A stretch of DNA of 32,945 bases from Rubrivivax benzoatilyticus JA2 = ATCC BAA-35 (GTDB taxonomy: Bacteria; Pseudomonadota; Gammaproteobacteria; Burkholderiales; Burkholderiaceae_C): NCBI RefSeq assembly GCF_000190375.1, contig NZ_AEWG01000024.1:1-32945 (forward strand), in the 5' to 3' direction. Below, one piece after another: positions 8,178 through 14,529 of the stretch (position 1 is the stretch's first letter; the number at the start of each line of letters is the position of its first letter). The notes under the pieces are model-generated. The model saw nothing but the letters and a program-made list of their open reading frames with translations. It had not been told where the DNA came from and made no database searches. The position numbers and the translations under genes were made by a program.

Positions 8178-8215
8178 GGCCGGCTCCTTGGTTGGGTAGA
8201 TGACAGAATCCTGTG
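8178..8215 (-). promoter_or_regulatory. Upstream region of the TA-hsdRMS operon with RBS and candidate operator
   Basis: Reading the minus strand, AAGGAG sits seven bases before the antitoxin ATG. An imperfect palindrome (ACAGAATCCTGT on the plus strand, 8203-8214) lies about 25 bases upstream of the ATG, where Phd-type antitoxins often bind. A TAGACT hexamer just upstream of it could be a -10 element, but no convincing -35 is seen. The ribosome site is clear; operator and promoter are tentative. Confidence 0.4.
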
Positions 8216-8475
8216 CAGTCTACTCCAGCGCCCAGGGGCTTGTGCCGGCCCAGCCGGTCGGTTGGTCAGCGCTGATCAAAGATGGCGACTGTCGCCGCCG
8301 ATCCAGGCCACGGGCGCGCCCGTCTGGCTGTTGATGAGCCACCACGCAGGCTTGCCCAGTGGTCGGGTTCACGCCCGGCCGGTGTTCAAGGCTGCCACCG
8401 CTGACCGTCACGGTCTCGAAGCTGTCGTCCAACCGCCACGCCAGCCAGAACGGAGTACACGACGTAGGCCCACGC
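8216..8475. other. Degenerate junction sequence, no intact gene
   Basis: No credible intact gene lies between the antitoxin promoter and the truncated abiEii. A minus-strand frame over about 8220-8489 contains protein-like stretches (LAWRLDDSFETVTVSGG), and another minus frame contains WWLINSQTGAPVAWIGG, so this may be a frame-shifted remnant of a small gene. It is the junction where the restriction module meets, and probably replaced, the 5' half of the first abiE locus. Confidence 0.35.
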
Positions 8476-8844
8476 CTGCCTGCCGCCACCCTGCGTGTCT
8501 ATCCGAAGGCCAGCGTCGTGGCCGAGAAACTGCACGCCATCTGCCTGCTCGGCTTGGTCAACAGCCGGATGAAGGACTACTTCGACCTCGACCTGCTGCT
8601 GCAGGCCGGCGAGATCGAGCCCGCTGAACTGCGGCGCGCGGTGGCCGCAACGTTCCAGCGTCGCCTGACCCCGCTGCCCACAGAACTGCCGACCGGGCTC
8701 AGCGAGGCTTTCGCGGCCGATGCCGGCAAGCGCACCCAGTGGGCCGCTTTCCTGCGCAAGAACAAGTTGCCTGCCCGCGATCTCGCCGATGTCGTCGGAC
8801 GGATCCGCGAACGGGCGGCGGAGATCGGCATCCCTGGATCGTGA
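8476..8844 (+). pseudogene. Truncated abiEii nucleotidyltransferase toxin, 3' part only
   Basis: These 122 codons plus stop match the C-terminal 122 residues of the intact AbiEii encoded at 9928-10779, differing at nine positions. They keep AEKLHAI and SRMKDYFDLDLL but lack the N-terminal catalytic half (the KGALLF and DxD motifs). Nothing upstream restores the missing half, and the in-frame ATG at 8359 opens unrelated sequence, so this is a remnant. Homology to the intact copy begins abruptly at CTGCCTGCC (8476), which marks the break. The substitutions are mostly mild, suggesting it came from a related element rather than from a very recent copy of its neighbour. Confidence 0.85.
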
Positions 8845-9025
8845 CGGCTTCCGTGTGTCGGGACCCGGGCGATCTCTGCACCCTTGTCTGCCGGTGCCGG
8901 CTATCGGATTGAGGCGTGTTCAGGCTGCTAACGCGCTTGGGTCCTCCCAGGGAGCAAGCCTGCTCTTCGAGGCGGCTGCGGTTAGCAGAATCCGCGCTAA
9001 GCCGTTGATGCAAAAGGATCTCTCC

Positions 9026-9075
9026 ACTGCTTTGGGAGCAGTGGGTCGCACGTTCGAATCGTGTCACCCCGACCA
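9026..9075 (+). pseudogene. tRNA-Pro(TGG) 3' fragment, candidate att site (inner copy)
   Basis: The fragment has an anticodon arm with a perfect 5-bp stem (ACTGC/GCAGT) and loop TTTGGGA giving anticodon TGG, a variable loop GGGTC, a T arm (GCACG, TTCGAAT, CGTGT), acceptor 3' strand CACCCCG, discriminator A and encoded CCA. The 5' acceptor strand (expected CGGGGTG) and D arm are absent upstream, so it is not a functional tRNA. Such fragments are the usual remains of integrase-mediated insertion at tRNA 3' ends. Confidence 0.85.
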
Positions 9076-9083
9076 GATGAATC

Positions 9084-9130
9084 AACGACTTGGACGCGTG
9101 CGTGGCACGGCGAACGTCCAGGTCGTTTTT
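9084..9130 (+). terminator. Rho-independent terminator after tRNA-Pro fragment (copy A)
   Basis: Arms 9084-9096 and 9115-9127 form a 13-bp stem with one G-U pair and an 18-base loop, followed by a T5 run at 9126-9130. It probably derives from the natural terminator of the tRNA-Pro gene and could also end transcription from the left. Confidence 0.75.
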
Positions 9131-9284
9131 CATTTCAGGTGCTGGTGACCGTTTGACGGAGTCTGCCCAGGTGGTCGCAGGGTCTGGAACGCAATCTGTT
9201 GGCTGCAGGCGATCCCGCTGCTCGACTGAGATCGCGTGTGGTGAGGTTGGGGCGTTGGTGGTGTTCTGTTTTGTATGAGAAATT

Positions 9285-9313
9285 TTGAAAAATCATATTT
9301 TCCAGAACATACT
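9285..9313 (+). promoter_or_regulatory. Candidate abiE promoter with internal palindrome
   Basis: TTGAAA (9285-9290), a 17-base spacer and CATACT (9308-9313) make a plausible sigma-70 promoter in an unusually AT-rich patch. An inverted repeat GAAAA-N6-TTTTC (9287-9302) fills the spacer and is a natural candidate for AbiEi autorepression, which is known for this family. The predicted transcript start falls at about the abiEi ATG (9320), implying a leaderless message. No reporter or footprint evidence is available. Confidence 0.5.
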
Positions 9314-9319
9314 GGTGCC

Positions 9320-9931
9320 ATGGCGGCATCGCTCTCCCAGGAATCGCAAGTCCTTCGCCTTGCCCGCGACCGCGGTCTGCTGCGCCCGCGTGACCTCACG
9401 GCCCGGGGGCTGCCGGCGGTCGTGCTCACGCGTCTCGTGCAGGCCGGTCGCCTTCAAAGACATGCTCGCGGCCTCTATGGCCTGCCGGGTGTGCCGATCG
9501 GCGAGCACCGCTCGCTGGCCGAGGTCGCGCTGCGGGTGCCCAAGGGCGTGGTCTGCCTGCTGTCGGCGCTGCGGGTGCACGAAATCGGCACCCAGGCACC
9601 GTTCGAGGTGTGGCTGGCCGTGCCGCACAACGTGCGCGCGCCGCGCCTGGACCAGCCCAGCGTGCGCATCGTGCGCATGAATGACGCGGCGCTCGCCTTG
9701 GGTGTCGTGCACATCGACGTCGATGGCGTCGCGGTGCCGGTGTTCGACGCCGCACGCACGGTCGTCGACTGCTTCCGCTTTCGAAACAAGATCGGCCTGG
9801 ACGTCGCACTGGAGGCGCTGCGCGACGGCTGGCGCCAGCGCAAGTTCACGCTCGACGAACTCTGGCGCCATGCGCAGGAGCGCCGCGCGGCCGCGGTGAT
9901 GCGGCCCTACATCGAGTCGATCACGGCATGA
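9320..9931 (+). CDS. abiEi: AbiEi antitoxin / winged-helix transcriptional regulator
   Basis: Predicted 203 residues from ATG at 9320. An ATG-less extension to 9275 would run through the promoter and is rejected. The N-terminal 55 residues match the AbiEi winged-helix domain (QVLRLARDRGLLRPRDLTARG, then VLTRLVQAGRLQRHARGLYGLP). The rest is the AbiEi C-terminal domain (CLLSALRVHEIGTQAP, ARTVVDCFRFRNKIGLDVALEALRDG). AbiEi represses its own operon and antagonises AbiEii. The stop codon overlaps the abiEii ATG (ATGA), so the pair is coupled. No sign of decay is seen. Confidence 0.88.
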   Translation: MAASLSQESQVLRLARDRGLLRPRDLTARGLPAVVLTRLVQAGRLQRHARGLYGLPGVPIGEHRSLAEVALRVPKGVVCLLSALRVHEIGTQAPFEVWLAVPHNVRAPRLDQPSVRIVRMNDAALALGVVHIDVDGVAVPVFDAARTVVDCFRFRNKIGLDVALEALRDGWRQRKFTLDELWRHAQERRAAAVMRPYIESITA

Positions 9932-10779
9932 GCGCCAACCGCGCCGCGGCTATCCGCGCGCGGCTCAAGCAGATTGCCGACGCATCGAAGGAGGACTTCA
10001 ACCTCGTCCTCACGCGCTACGGCATCGAGCGGCTGCTCTATCGCCTGGCCACCTCGGAGCACGGGCCGCGGTTCGTGCTCAAGGGGGCGCTGCTGTTCGC
10101 ACTCTGGTACGGCCAGCCGCACCGGCCCACGCGTGACGCCGACCTGCTGGGATTCGGGCCCGACGACCCGGAGCAACTGGCCGAGGTGTTCCGCTCGCTC
10201 TGCGCCGTGGAGGTCGATGACGGGATCGTGTTCGACGCCGGGTCGGTGCGCGTCGGCGTCATCCGGGAGGACACGCGCTACGGCGGCGTGCGCGTCGAAC
10301 TGCGCGCGACGCTGGATGCCGCACGCATCACGCTGCAGGTCGACGTCGGCTACGGCGACGCCGTGACCCCGGCCCCGACGCCCGTCCTGTACCCGGGCCT
10401 GATGCCCGATCTGCCTGCCGCCACGCTGCGCGTCTATCCGAAGGCCAGCGTCGTCGCCGAGAAGCTGCACGCCATCTGCCTGCTCGGCATGGTCAACAGC
10501 CGGATGAAGGACTACTTCGACCTCGACCTGCTGCTGCAGGCCGGCGAGATCGAGCCCGCTGAACTGCGGCGCGCGGTGGTGGCAACGTTCGAGCGTCGTC
10601 TGATGCCGCTGCCGACGGAACCGCCGATCGGGCTCAGTGACGCCTTCGCCGCAGATGCCGGCAAGCGCACCCAGTGGGCCGCCTTCCTGCGCAAGAACAG
10701 GTTGCCGGCCCGCGATCTTGCCGATGTCGTCGGACGGATCCGCGAGCGGGCGGCCGGGATCGGCATCCCGGGATCGTGA
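9928..10779 (+). CDS. abiEii: AbiEii nucleotidyltransferase toxin
   Basis: Predicted 283 residues, in the normal range. It has the AbiEii/AbiGii nucleotidyltransferase features: FVLKGALLFALW (49-60, the nucleotide-binding loop region), RDAD (69-72, the metal-binding DxD), VDVGYGD (138-144, candidate third acidic residue), KASVVAEKLHAI (172-183) and SRMKDYFDLDLL (191-202). Characterised relatives transfer nucleotides to tRNA acceptor ends and arrest growth, often giving phage resistance by abortive infection. It is coupled to abiEi by a 4-base overlap. The 3' part is repeated at 8476-8844. Unlike that copy, this one is complete. Confidence 0.9.
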   Translation: MSANRAAAIRARLKQIADASKEDFNLVLTRYGIERLLYRLATSEHGPRFVLKGALLFALWYGQPHRPTRDADLLGFGPDDPEQLAEVFRSLCAVEVDDGIVFDAGSVRVGVIREDTRYGGVRVELRATLDAARITLQVDVGYGDAVTPAPTPVLYPGLMPDLPAATLRVYPKASVVAEKLHAICLLGMVNSRMKDYFDLDLLLQAGEIEPAELRRAVVATFERRLMPLPTEPPIGLSDAFAADAGKRTQWAAFLRKNRLPARDLADVVGRIRERAAGIGIPGS

Positions 10780-10959
10780 CGGCTGCCGTGTGTCGGGAAC
10801 CGGGCGATCTCTGCGCCCTGTTCGCCGGTGCCGGCTATCGGATCGAGGCGTGTTCAGACGGCTGACGCGGCCCGGTCTTCCCAGGGAGCAAGCCTGCTCT
10901 TCGAGGCCGCTGCGGTTGGCAGAATCCGCGCCAAGCCGTTGATTCAAAAGGATCTCGCC

Positions 10960-11009
10960 ACTGCGTTGGCCGCAGCGGGTCGCACGTTCGAATCGTGTCA
11001 CCCCGACCA
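10960..11009 (+). pseudogene. tRNA-Pro 3' fragment, candidate att site (outer copy)
   Basis: The T arm, acceptor 3' strand and CCA are identical to the inner copy. The anticodon arm has changed (ACTGC-GTTGGCC-GCAGC), breaking the closing pair and altering the loop. No D arm or 5' acceptor strand is present upstream. It is non-functional as a tRNA and consistent with a relic chromosomal 3' end left after integration. Confidence 0.8.
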
Positions 11010-11017
11010 GATGAATC

Positions 11018-11064
11018 AACGACTTGGACGCGTGCGTGGCGCGGCGAACGTCCAGGTCGTTCTT
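11018..11064 (+). terminator. Hairpin terminator after tRNA-Pro fragment (copy B)
   Basis: Arms 11018-11030 and 11049-11061 form the same 13-bp stem as in copy A. The T tract is interrupted (TTCTTG), so intrinsic termination may be weaker. It faces the convergent end of the c-di-GMP gene. Confidence 0.6.
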
Positions 11065-11135
11065 GCTTCCGGTGCCGGAGCTTCGAAGCGGGACGTCTCG
11101 GGCGCCGCGAGCGCTTCGGGCCGCGCCCGGCCGCC

Positions 11136-13280
11136 TCAGGGCACCGACGGCACCTCGTCGGCACGCGCCGCTCGCACGCCCTGCTCGAAGGCCGTGATCC
11201 ACGGCAGCACCGCCTCGGCCGGCATCGGCCGGGCGATGAGGTAGCCCTGCAGCAGGTCGCAGCCCATCCTGGCCAGCAGACGGCGCTGGGCGGCCGTTTC
11301 CACGCCTTCGGCGACGACCTCCATGCGCAGCGCGTGCGCCAGCTGCACGATCGACCCGAGCACTGCGCGGGCGTCGGCGTCCTGCTCGAGATCGGCGACG
11401 AAGCTGCGGTCGATCTTCAGCTGGCGTGCCGGGATGTTGCGGAGATGGGCCAGGCTGGAGTAGCCGGTGCCGAAGTCGTCGATCGAGACGTACACGCCGA
11501 GCGCCGCGATGGCGTCGAGCACGCCGCGTTCGGGGCCCAGGTTCTCCATCATCGCCGTCTCGGTGATCTCGCAGACCAGGCTGGACGGCTGCAGCCCGTG
11601 GCGCTGCAGGGCCTGGGCGATGCGCTCGGGCAGATCGGTCTGGCGCAGCTGGTGCGGCGAGAGGTTGATCGCGACTCGACACGCGTGGCCCTGGGCCTGC
11701 CACTGCGCCAGCTGCGCGCAGGCGGCCTCGAGCACCCAGTGGCCGATCGTGCCGATGAGGCCGAAACGTTCGGCCAGCGGCACGAAGACCGCGGGGCTGA
11801 CCAGGCCGCGCTCCGGGTGGTGCCAGCGCAGCAGTGCCTCCAGCCCGTGCACCGCGGCGCCGTTGGCGCGGATCTTGGGCTGGTAGAACAGCGCCAGCTC
11901 GCCGAGCTCGATCGCGCGGCGCAGCGCCTGCTGCAGCACCAGCTGCTCGGAGGCGTCGCCGGACATGGCCGACTCGTAGACCGTGAAACAACCGCCGCCG
12001 GCACGCTTGGCCGCGTCCATCGCGGCATTGGCGCAGCCCAGCAGGCGCTGGCCGGAGTCGTCGTGGTCCGGGTACAGCGCGATGCCGACCGAGCACGACA
12101 GCGACACCGGCTGGCCGCCGAGCGTGAACGGGGGGCGGAAACCGTCGACGACACGCTGCGCCAGCGCCACCGCGGCGGCCTCGGCGTCGCGCGCCTCGAC
12201 CATCGCGACGAACTCGTCGGCGCCGAGCCGGGCGAAGGTGTCGGCGTCGCGTTTCACGCCGCGCAGGCGCCGGCCGATCTCGCGCAGCACGGCGTCGCCG
12301 GCTTCATGGCCGAACGAGTCGTTGACCGGCTTGAACCCGTCGACGTTGGCGAACAGCACCGCCAGCCGCTCGCCGCGCCGGCGCGGTGCCGCGTCGCGGG
12401 ACACCCGGGCGAGCGCGTGCTGCAGGCGGTCCTCGAACAGCACGCGGTTGGGCAGGCCGGTCAGCGGGTCTTCCAGCGCCTTGCGGCGCAGCGTGTCCTG
12501 GGCCGCGTCCAGCGAGCGCAGCAGCCGGGCCTCGCGCGCCCGTGCCAGCGTGTCGGACACCGACAGCGCCAGCGTGCCGCCGAGCAGCAGCACGCTGACC
12601 ACGCTCACCAGCATGGCCAGCGGCGCGCCGCCCAGCGCGTCGGCACTCAGGCAGATGGCCCCCTGCGGCAGCTGCGCCGCGGCCATGCCGCAGTAGTGCA
12701 TGCCGCCGATGGCCAGCCCCATCACCAGCGCCGAGGCCAGCTGCAGGCGCAGACGCTGCGGGCCCTGGTGGCGGCGCAGGACGAAGAAGATCGACAGCGC
12801 CACCGCCGACGCCAGCCAGGCGATCAGCATCGAGGCGCCGACGAGCCGGATGTCCCAGACGATGCCGGGCACGATGTCCAGCGCGCCCATGCCGAGGTAG
12901 TGCATGGCGCCGATGCCCGCAGCCATGCAGGCGCTGCCGGCCGCCAGCGTGGCCGGCGTCAGCCGGTCGCGGGTCGCCAGCCCGAGCGCGATCGCCGAAG
13001 CGGCGACGGCGGCGACCCAGCTCGCCAGCGTCAGGTCCCGCTGGTAGCCCAGCGGGATGCCGGCGTCGAAGCCCAGCATGCCGATGAAGTGCATGGCCCA
13101 GATGCCGGTGCCCAGCGCCAGCGAGCCCGCGGCCCACCAGCTGCGGCGATGGCGGGCCGCGGCCGAGCCGAGCCGGCGCGCGAGGTCCAGCGCGACATAG
13201 GACGCGAGCACGGCGACGGCGAGCGAGGTCGCGACGAGCAGCGGATCGTGTCGGGTGAGCAGAAAGGGAGCTGGCGGCAT
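11136..13280 (-). CDS. MHYT-GGDEF-EAL c-di-GMP signalling membrane protein
   Basis: Predicted 714 residues from ATG at 13280; a GTG at 13304 would add eight. Seven membrane helices carry the three MHYT-type motifs MHFIG (63), MHYLG (126) and MHYCG (194), a domain proposed to sense metal, O2, CO or NO. The GGDEF domain follows (about 265-435): it keeps the RxxD inhibitory site (RDAD, 344-347), but the signature is GADEF (353-357) and the first metal-binding Asp of the FxDxD motif is Asn (ANVD, 311-314). The EAL domain has EALLRW (481), NLSPHQL, ETAMMEN, DDFGTGYSSL, KIDRSF and VAEGVET intact. It is therefore probably a phosphodiesterase with a regulatory GGDEF half. It is the first host-like gene right of the island, convergent with abiE. 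Confidence 0.93.
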   Translation of the reverse strand: MPPAPFLLTRHDPLLVATSLAVAVLASYVALDLARRLGSAAARHRRSWWAAGSLALGTGIWAMHFIGMLGFDAGIPLGYQRDLTLASWVAAVAASAIALGLATRDRLTPATLAAGSACMAAGIGAMHYLGMGALDIVPGIVWDIRLVGASMLIAWLASAVALSIFFVLRRHQGPQRLRLQLASALVMGLAIGGMHYCGMAAAQLPQGAICLSADALGGAPLAMLVSVVSVLLLGGTLALSVSDTLARAREARLLRSLDAAQDTLRRKALEDPLTGLPNRVLFEDRLQHALARVSRDAAPRRRGERLAVLFANVDGFKPVNDSFGHEAGDAVLREIGRRLRGVKRDADTFARLGADEFVAMVEARDAEAAAVALAQRVVDGFRPPFTLGGQPVSLSCSVGIALYPDHDDSGQRLLGCANAAMDAAKRAGGGCFTVYESAMSGDASEQLVLQQALRRAIELGELALFYQPKIRANGAAVHGLEALLRWHHPERGLVSPAVFVPLAERFGLIGTIGHWVLEAACAQLAQWQAQGHACRVAINLSPHQLRQTDLPERIAQALQRHGLQPSSLVCEITETAMMENLGPERGVLDAIAALGVYVSIDDFGTGYSSLAHLRNIPARQLKIDRSFVADLEQDADARAVLGSIVQLAHALRMEVVAEGVETAAQRRLLARMGCDLLQGYLIARPMPAEAVLPWITAFEQGVRAARADEVPSVP

Positions 13281-13459
13281 CGGCCTCGAATAGGCGCCGG
13301 GCACGGCACTGGCAGTCGGGCCCAGCGGTCGTGCGCTGCCGGGACGGCAGGTCGACTTGGGATTTCTGTGATTCTGGACTGTTGCCGCGATCCTTGCTCG
13401 GCGCGGGCCGGTCGGAGTTCACACCCGCCGGGCCGGCGAGCGGCCTGCACGACTGCGCC

Positions 13460-14441
13460 TCAGGACAGCCCGAGCGACTTCATGAAGGCTTCCACCTGCT
13501 CGGTGTAGCGCGCGTCGCGGCCCAGCTCGGCGTTGATGCCGCCGTGGTTCAGGTCGACCGGCAGCACCTGCACGCGCGCCCCGGCGGCCTGCGCCTTGGC
13601 GGCGAAGCGTTCGGCCTGGCCGCAGCTGTCCTGGCGCCGCGACGAGCACACCAGCAGCATCGGCCGCGGCGTGCCGGCCAGGCGGTGGTAGGGCGAGTTG
13701 TCGCGCCAGACCGCCGGGTCGCGGCCGAAGACGCGGTCGTAGAAGCGGTAGTGCCGGCCTTCCATGATCTGCACGACGTCCAGCGCGGCGCTGTCGAGCG
13801 CGACGGTGCCGGCCCAGGGCCGGGCGCCGCGGCGCTCGGCGATGGCCGGGTCGGCGGCCAGCAGCGCGGCGAGGTGGGCGCCGGCCGAGTGGCCCATCAG
13901 CAGCACGCGGTCGCCGTCGCCGCCCCAGCCGGCGGCGCGGCGCTGCACGAAGGCCAGTGCGCGGGCGACGTCGTCGGCCTGCTGCAGCGGGTCGGGCGCG
14001 CGGCGGTCCATGCGGTAGTTGGTCGAGGCGACGATCCAGCCGCGCGGCAGCCAGCGCGCCACCTTGGCCGCGGCGACGGCGCGGTTGGCCTTGTCGCCGA
14101 CCATCCAGGCGCCGCCGTGCACCATCAGCAGGATCGGTCGGCGCCCGCCGTCGCCGGCGGGGATGAAGACGTCGAGTTTTTGCGCCGGGTCGTCGCCGTA
14201 GGCGAGGTCGAGCTCGGACCGTGCACCGGGCGGCAGCACGACCGAGCCCCGGCCGTCGTCGTCACGCTCGAACTCGCCTTCGCCGTCGTCCTGGCCGCGC
14301 ATGCGGCGCACCAGCCCCCAGGAGGCCTGCCCCTTCGGCATGGGCGCCACCGGCCAGCGTGGCCAGCAGCAGGGCGAGCGCGCCGCGGCGGGCCGGCAGG
14401 GCAGGGCGCACGGGCGGGACGGAACGGCGGCGGTCGGTCAT
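13460..14441 (-). CDS. Exported alpha/beta hydrolase (esterase), probable one-base frameshift after the signal peptide
   Basis: The catalytic part is in the frame ending at 13460: oxyanion-hole motif HGGAW, nucleophile elbow GHSAGAH, and a late acidic and His pair near DLNHGG, as in the BD-FAE / hormone-sensitive-lipase-like esterases. As read, that frame can only start at ATG 14341 (or GTG 14350) without a signal sequence. From ATG 14441 another frame gives a textbook signal peptide (basic start, ALALLLATLAG core, cleavage after AHA) but runs out of frame. Removing one base from the C4 run at 14330-14333 joins the two as AHA|EGQASWGLVRR and gives exactly 327 codons with stop. Either a real frameshift or a homopolymer read error is likely. 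The substrate is unknown. Confidence 0.8.
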
Positions 14442-14529
14442 CGCGGCGGCGTGTCGGGTGGCGGACGGCCGGATTCTTGCCGAGCCGTCGGTGACGCCGT
14501 GCCGCTGCCCGCGTAAAGAAGCGTTGCCT

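Larger units (their letters stand above)
8476..9130 (+). repeat. Direct repeat, copy A: abiEii 3' end, spacer, tRNA-Pro fragment, terminator
   Basis: This segment aligns to 10411-11064 at an offset of about 1,935 bases with scattered substitutions and a net one-base length difference. It holds the truncated abiEii, a spacer of about 180 bases with no gene, a 50-nt tRNA-Pro 3' fragment and a hairpin terminator. In a sampled 120-base block inside abiEii only two bases differ. The repeat is best explained as the matching ends of two related integrated elements. Confidence 0.9.
1..11064. mobile_element. Defence island ending at a tRNA-Pro 3' fragment (left end outside window)
   Basis: This stretch carries only accessory genes: a type I restriction-modification system, two toxin-antitoxin systems, a truncated abiEii copy and three unrecognised genes. 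Its base composition and codon use are visibly less GC-rich than the c-di-GMP, efflux and T6SS genes to the right. It ends at a 50-nt 3' fragment of a tRNA-Pro gene plus terminator (10960-11064), and a second copy of the same end lies inside at 9026-9130. That is the expected scar of integration at a tRNA 3' end, with the intact tRNA expected beyond the left edge. No integrase is seen in the window; one may lie to the left. The extent is inferred and the left limit is simply the window edge. Confidence 0.55.
10411..11064 (+). repeat. Direct repeat, copy B: abiEii 3' end, spacer, tRNA-Pro fragment, terminator
   Basis: This is the partner of 8476-9130. It starts inside the intact abiEii, continues through a gene-free spacer of about 180 bases and ends with the tRNA-Pro 3' fragment and hairpin. 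To its right the sequence becomes uniformly GC-rich host-like DNA, so this copy is probably the outer boundary of the island. Confidence 0.9.

Noticed and set aside
8359..8844. Complete 161-codon gene starting at ATG 8359
   Set aside because: Only the part from 8476 matches AbiEii; the first 39 codons look like non-coding junction sequence, and the catalytic half is absent.
9026..9075. Functional tRNA-Pro gene
   Set aside because: Anticodon and T arms are good, but the D arm and 5' acceptor strand are missing upstream, so no complete cloverleaf can form.
10995..13508. Plus-strand frame of 837 codons over the c-di-GMP gene
   Set aside because: Antisense shadow with Arg/Gln/Ala-rich composition; the minus strand has MHYT, GGDEF and EAL motifs.
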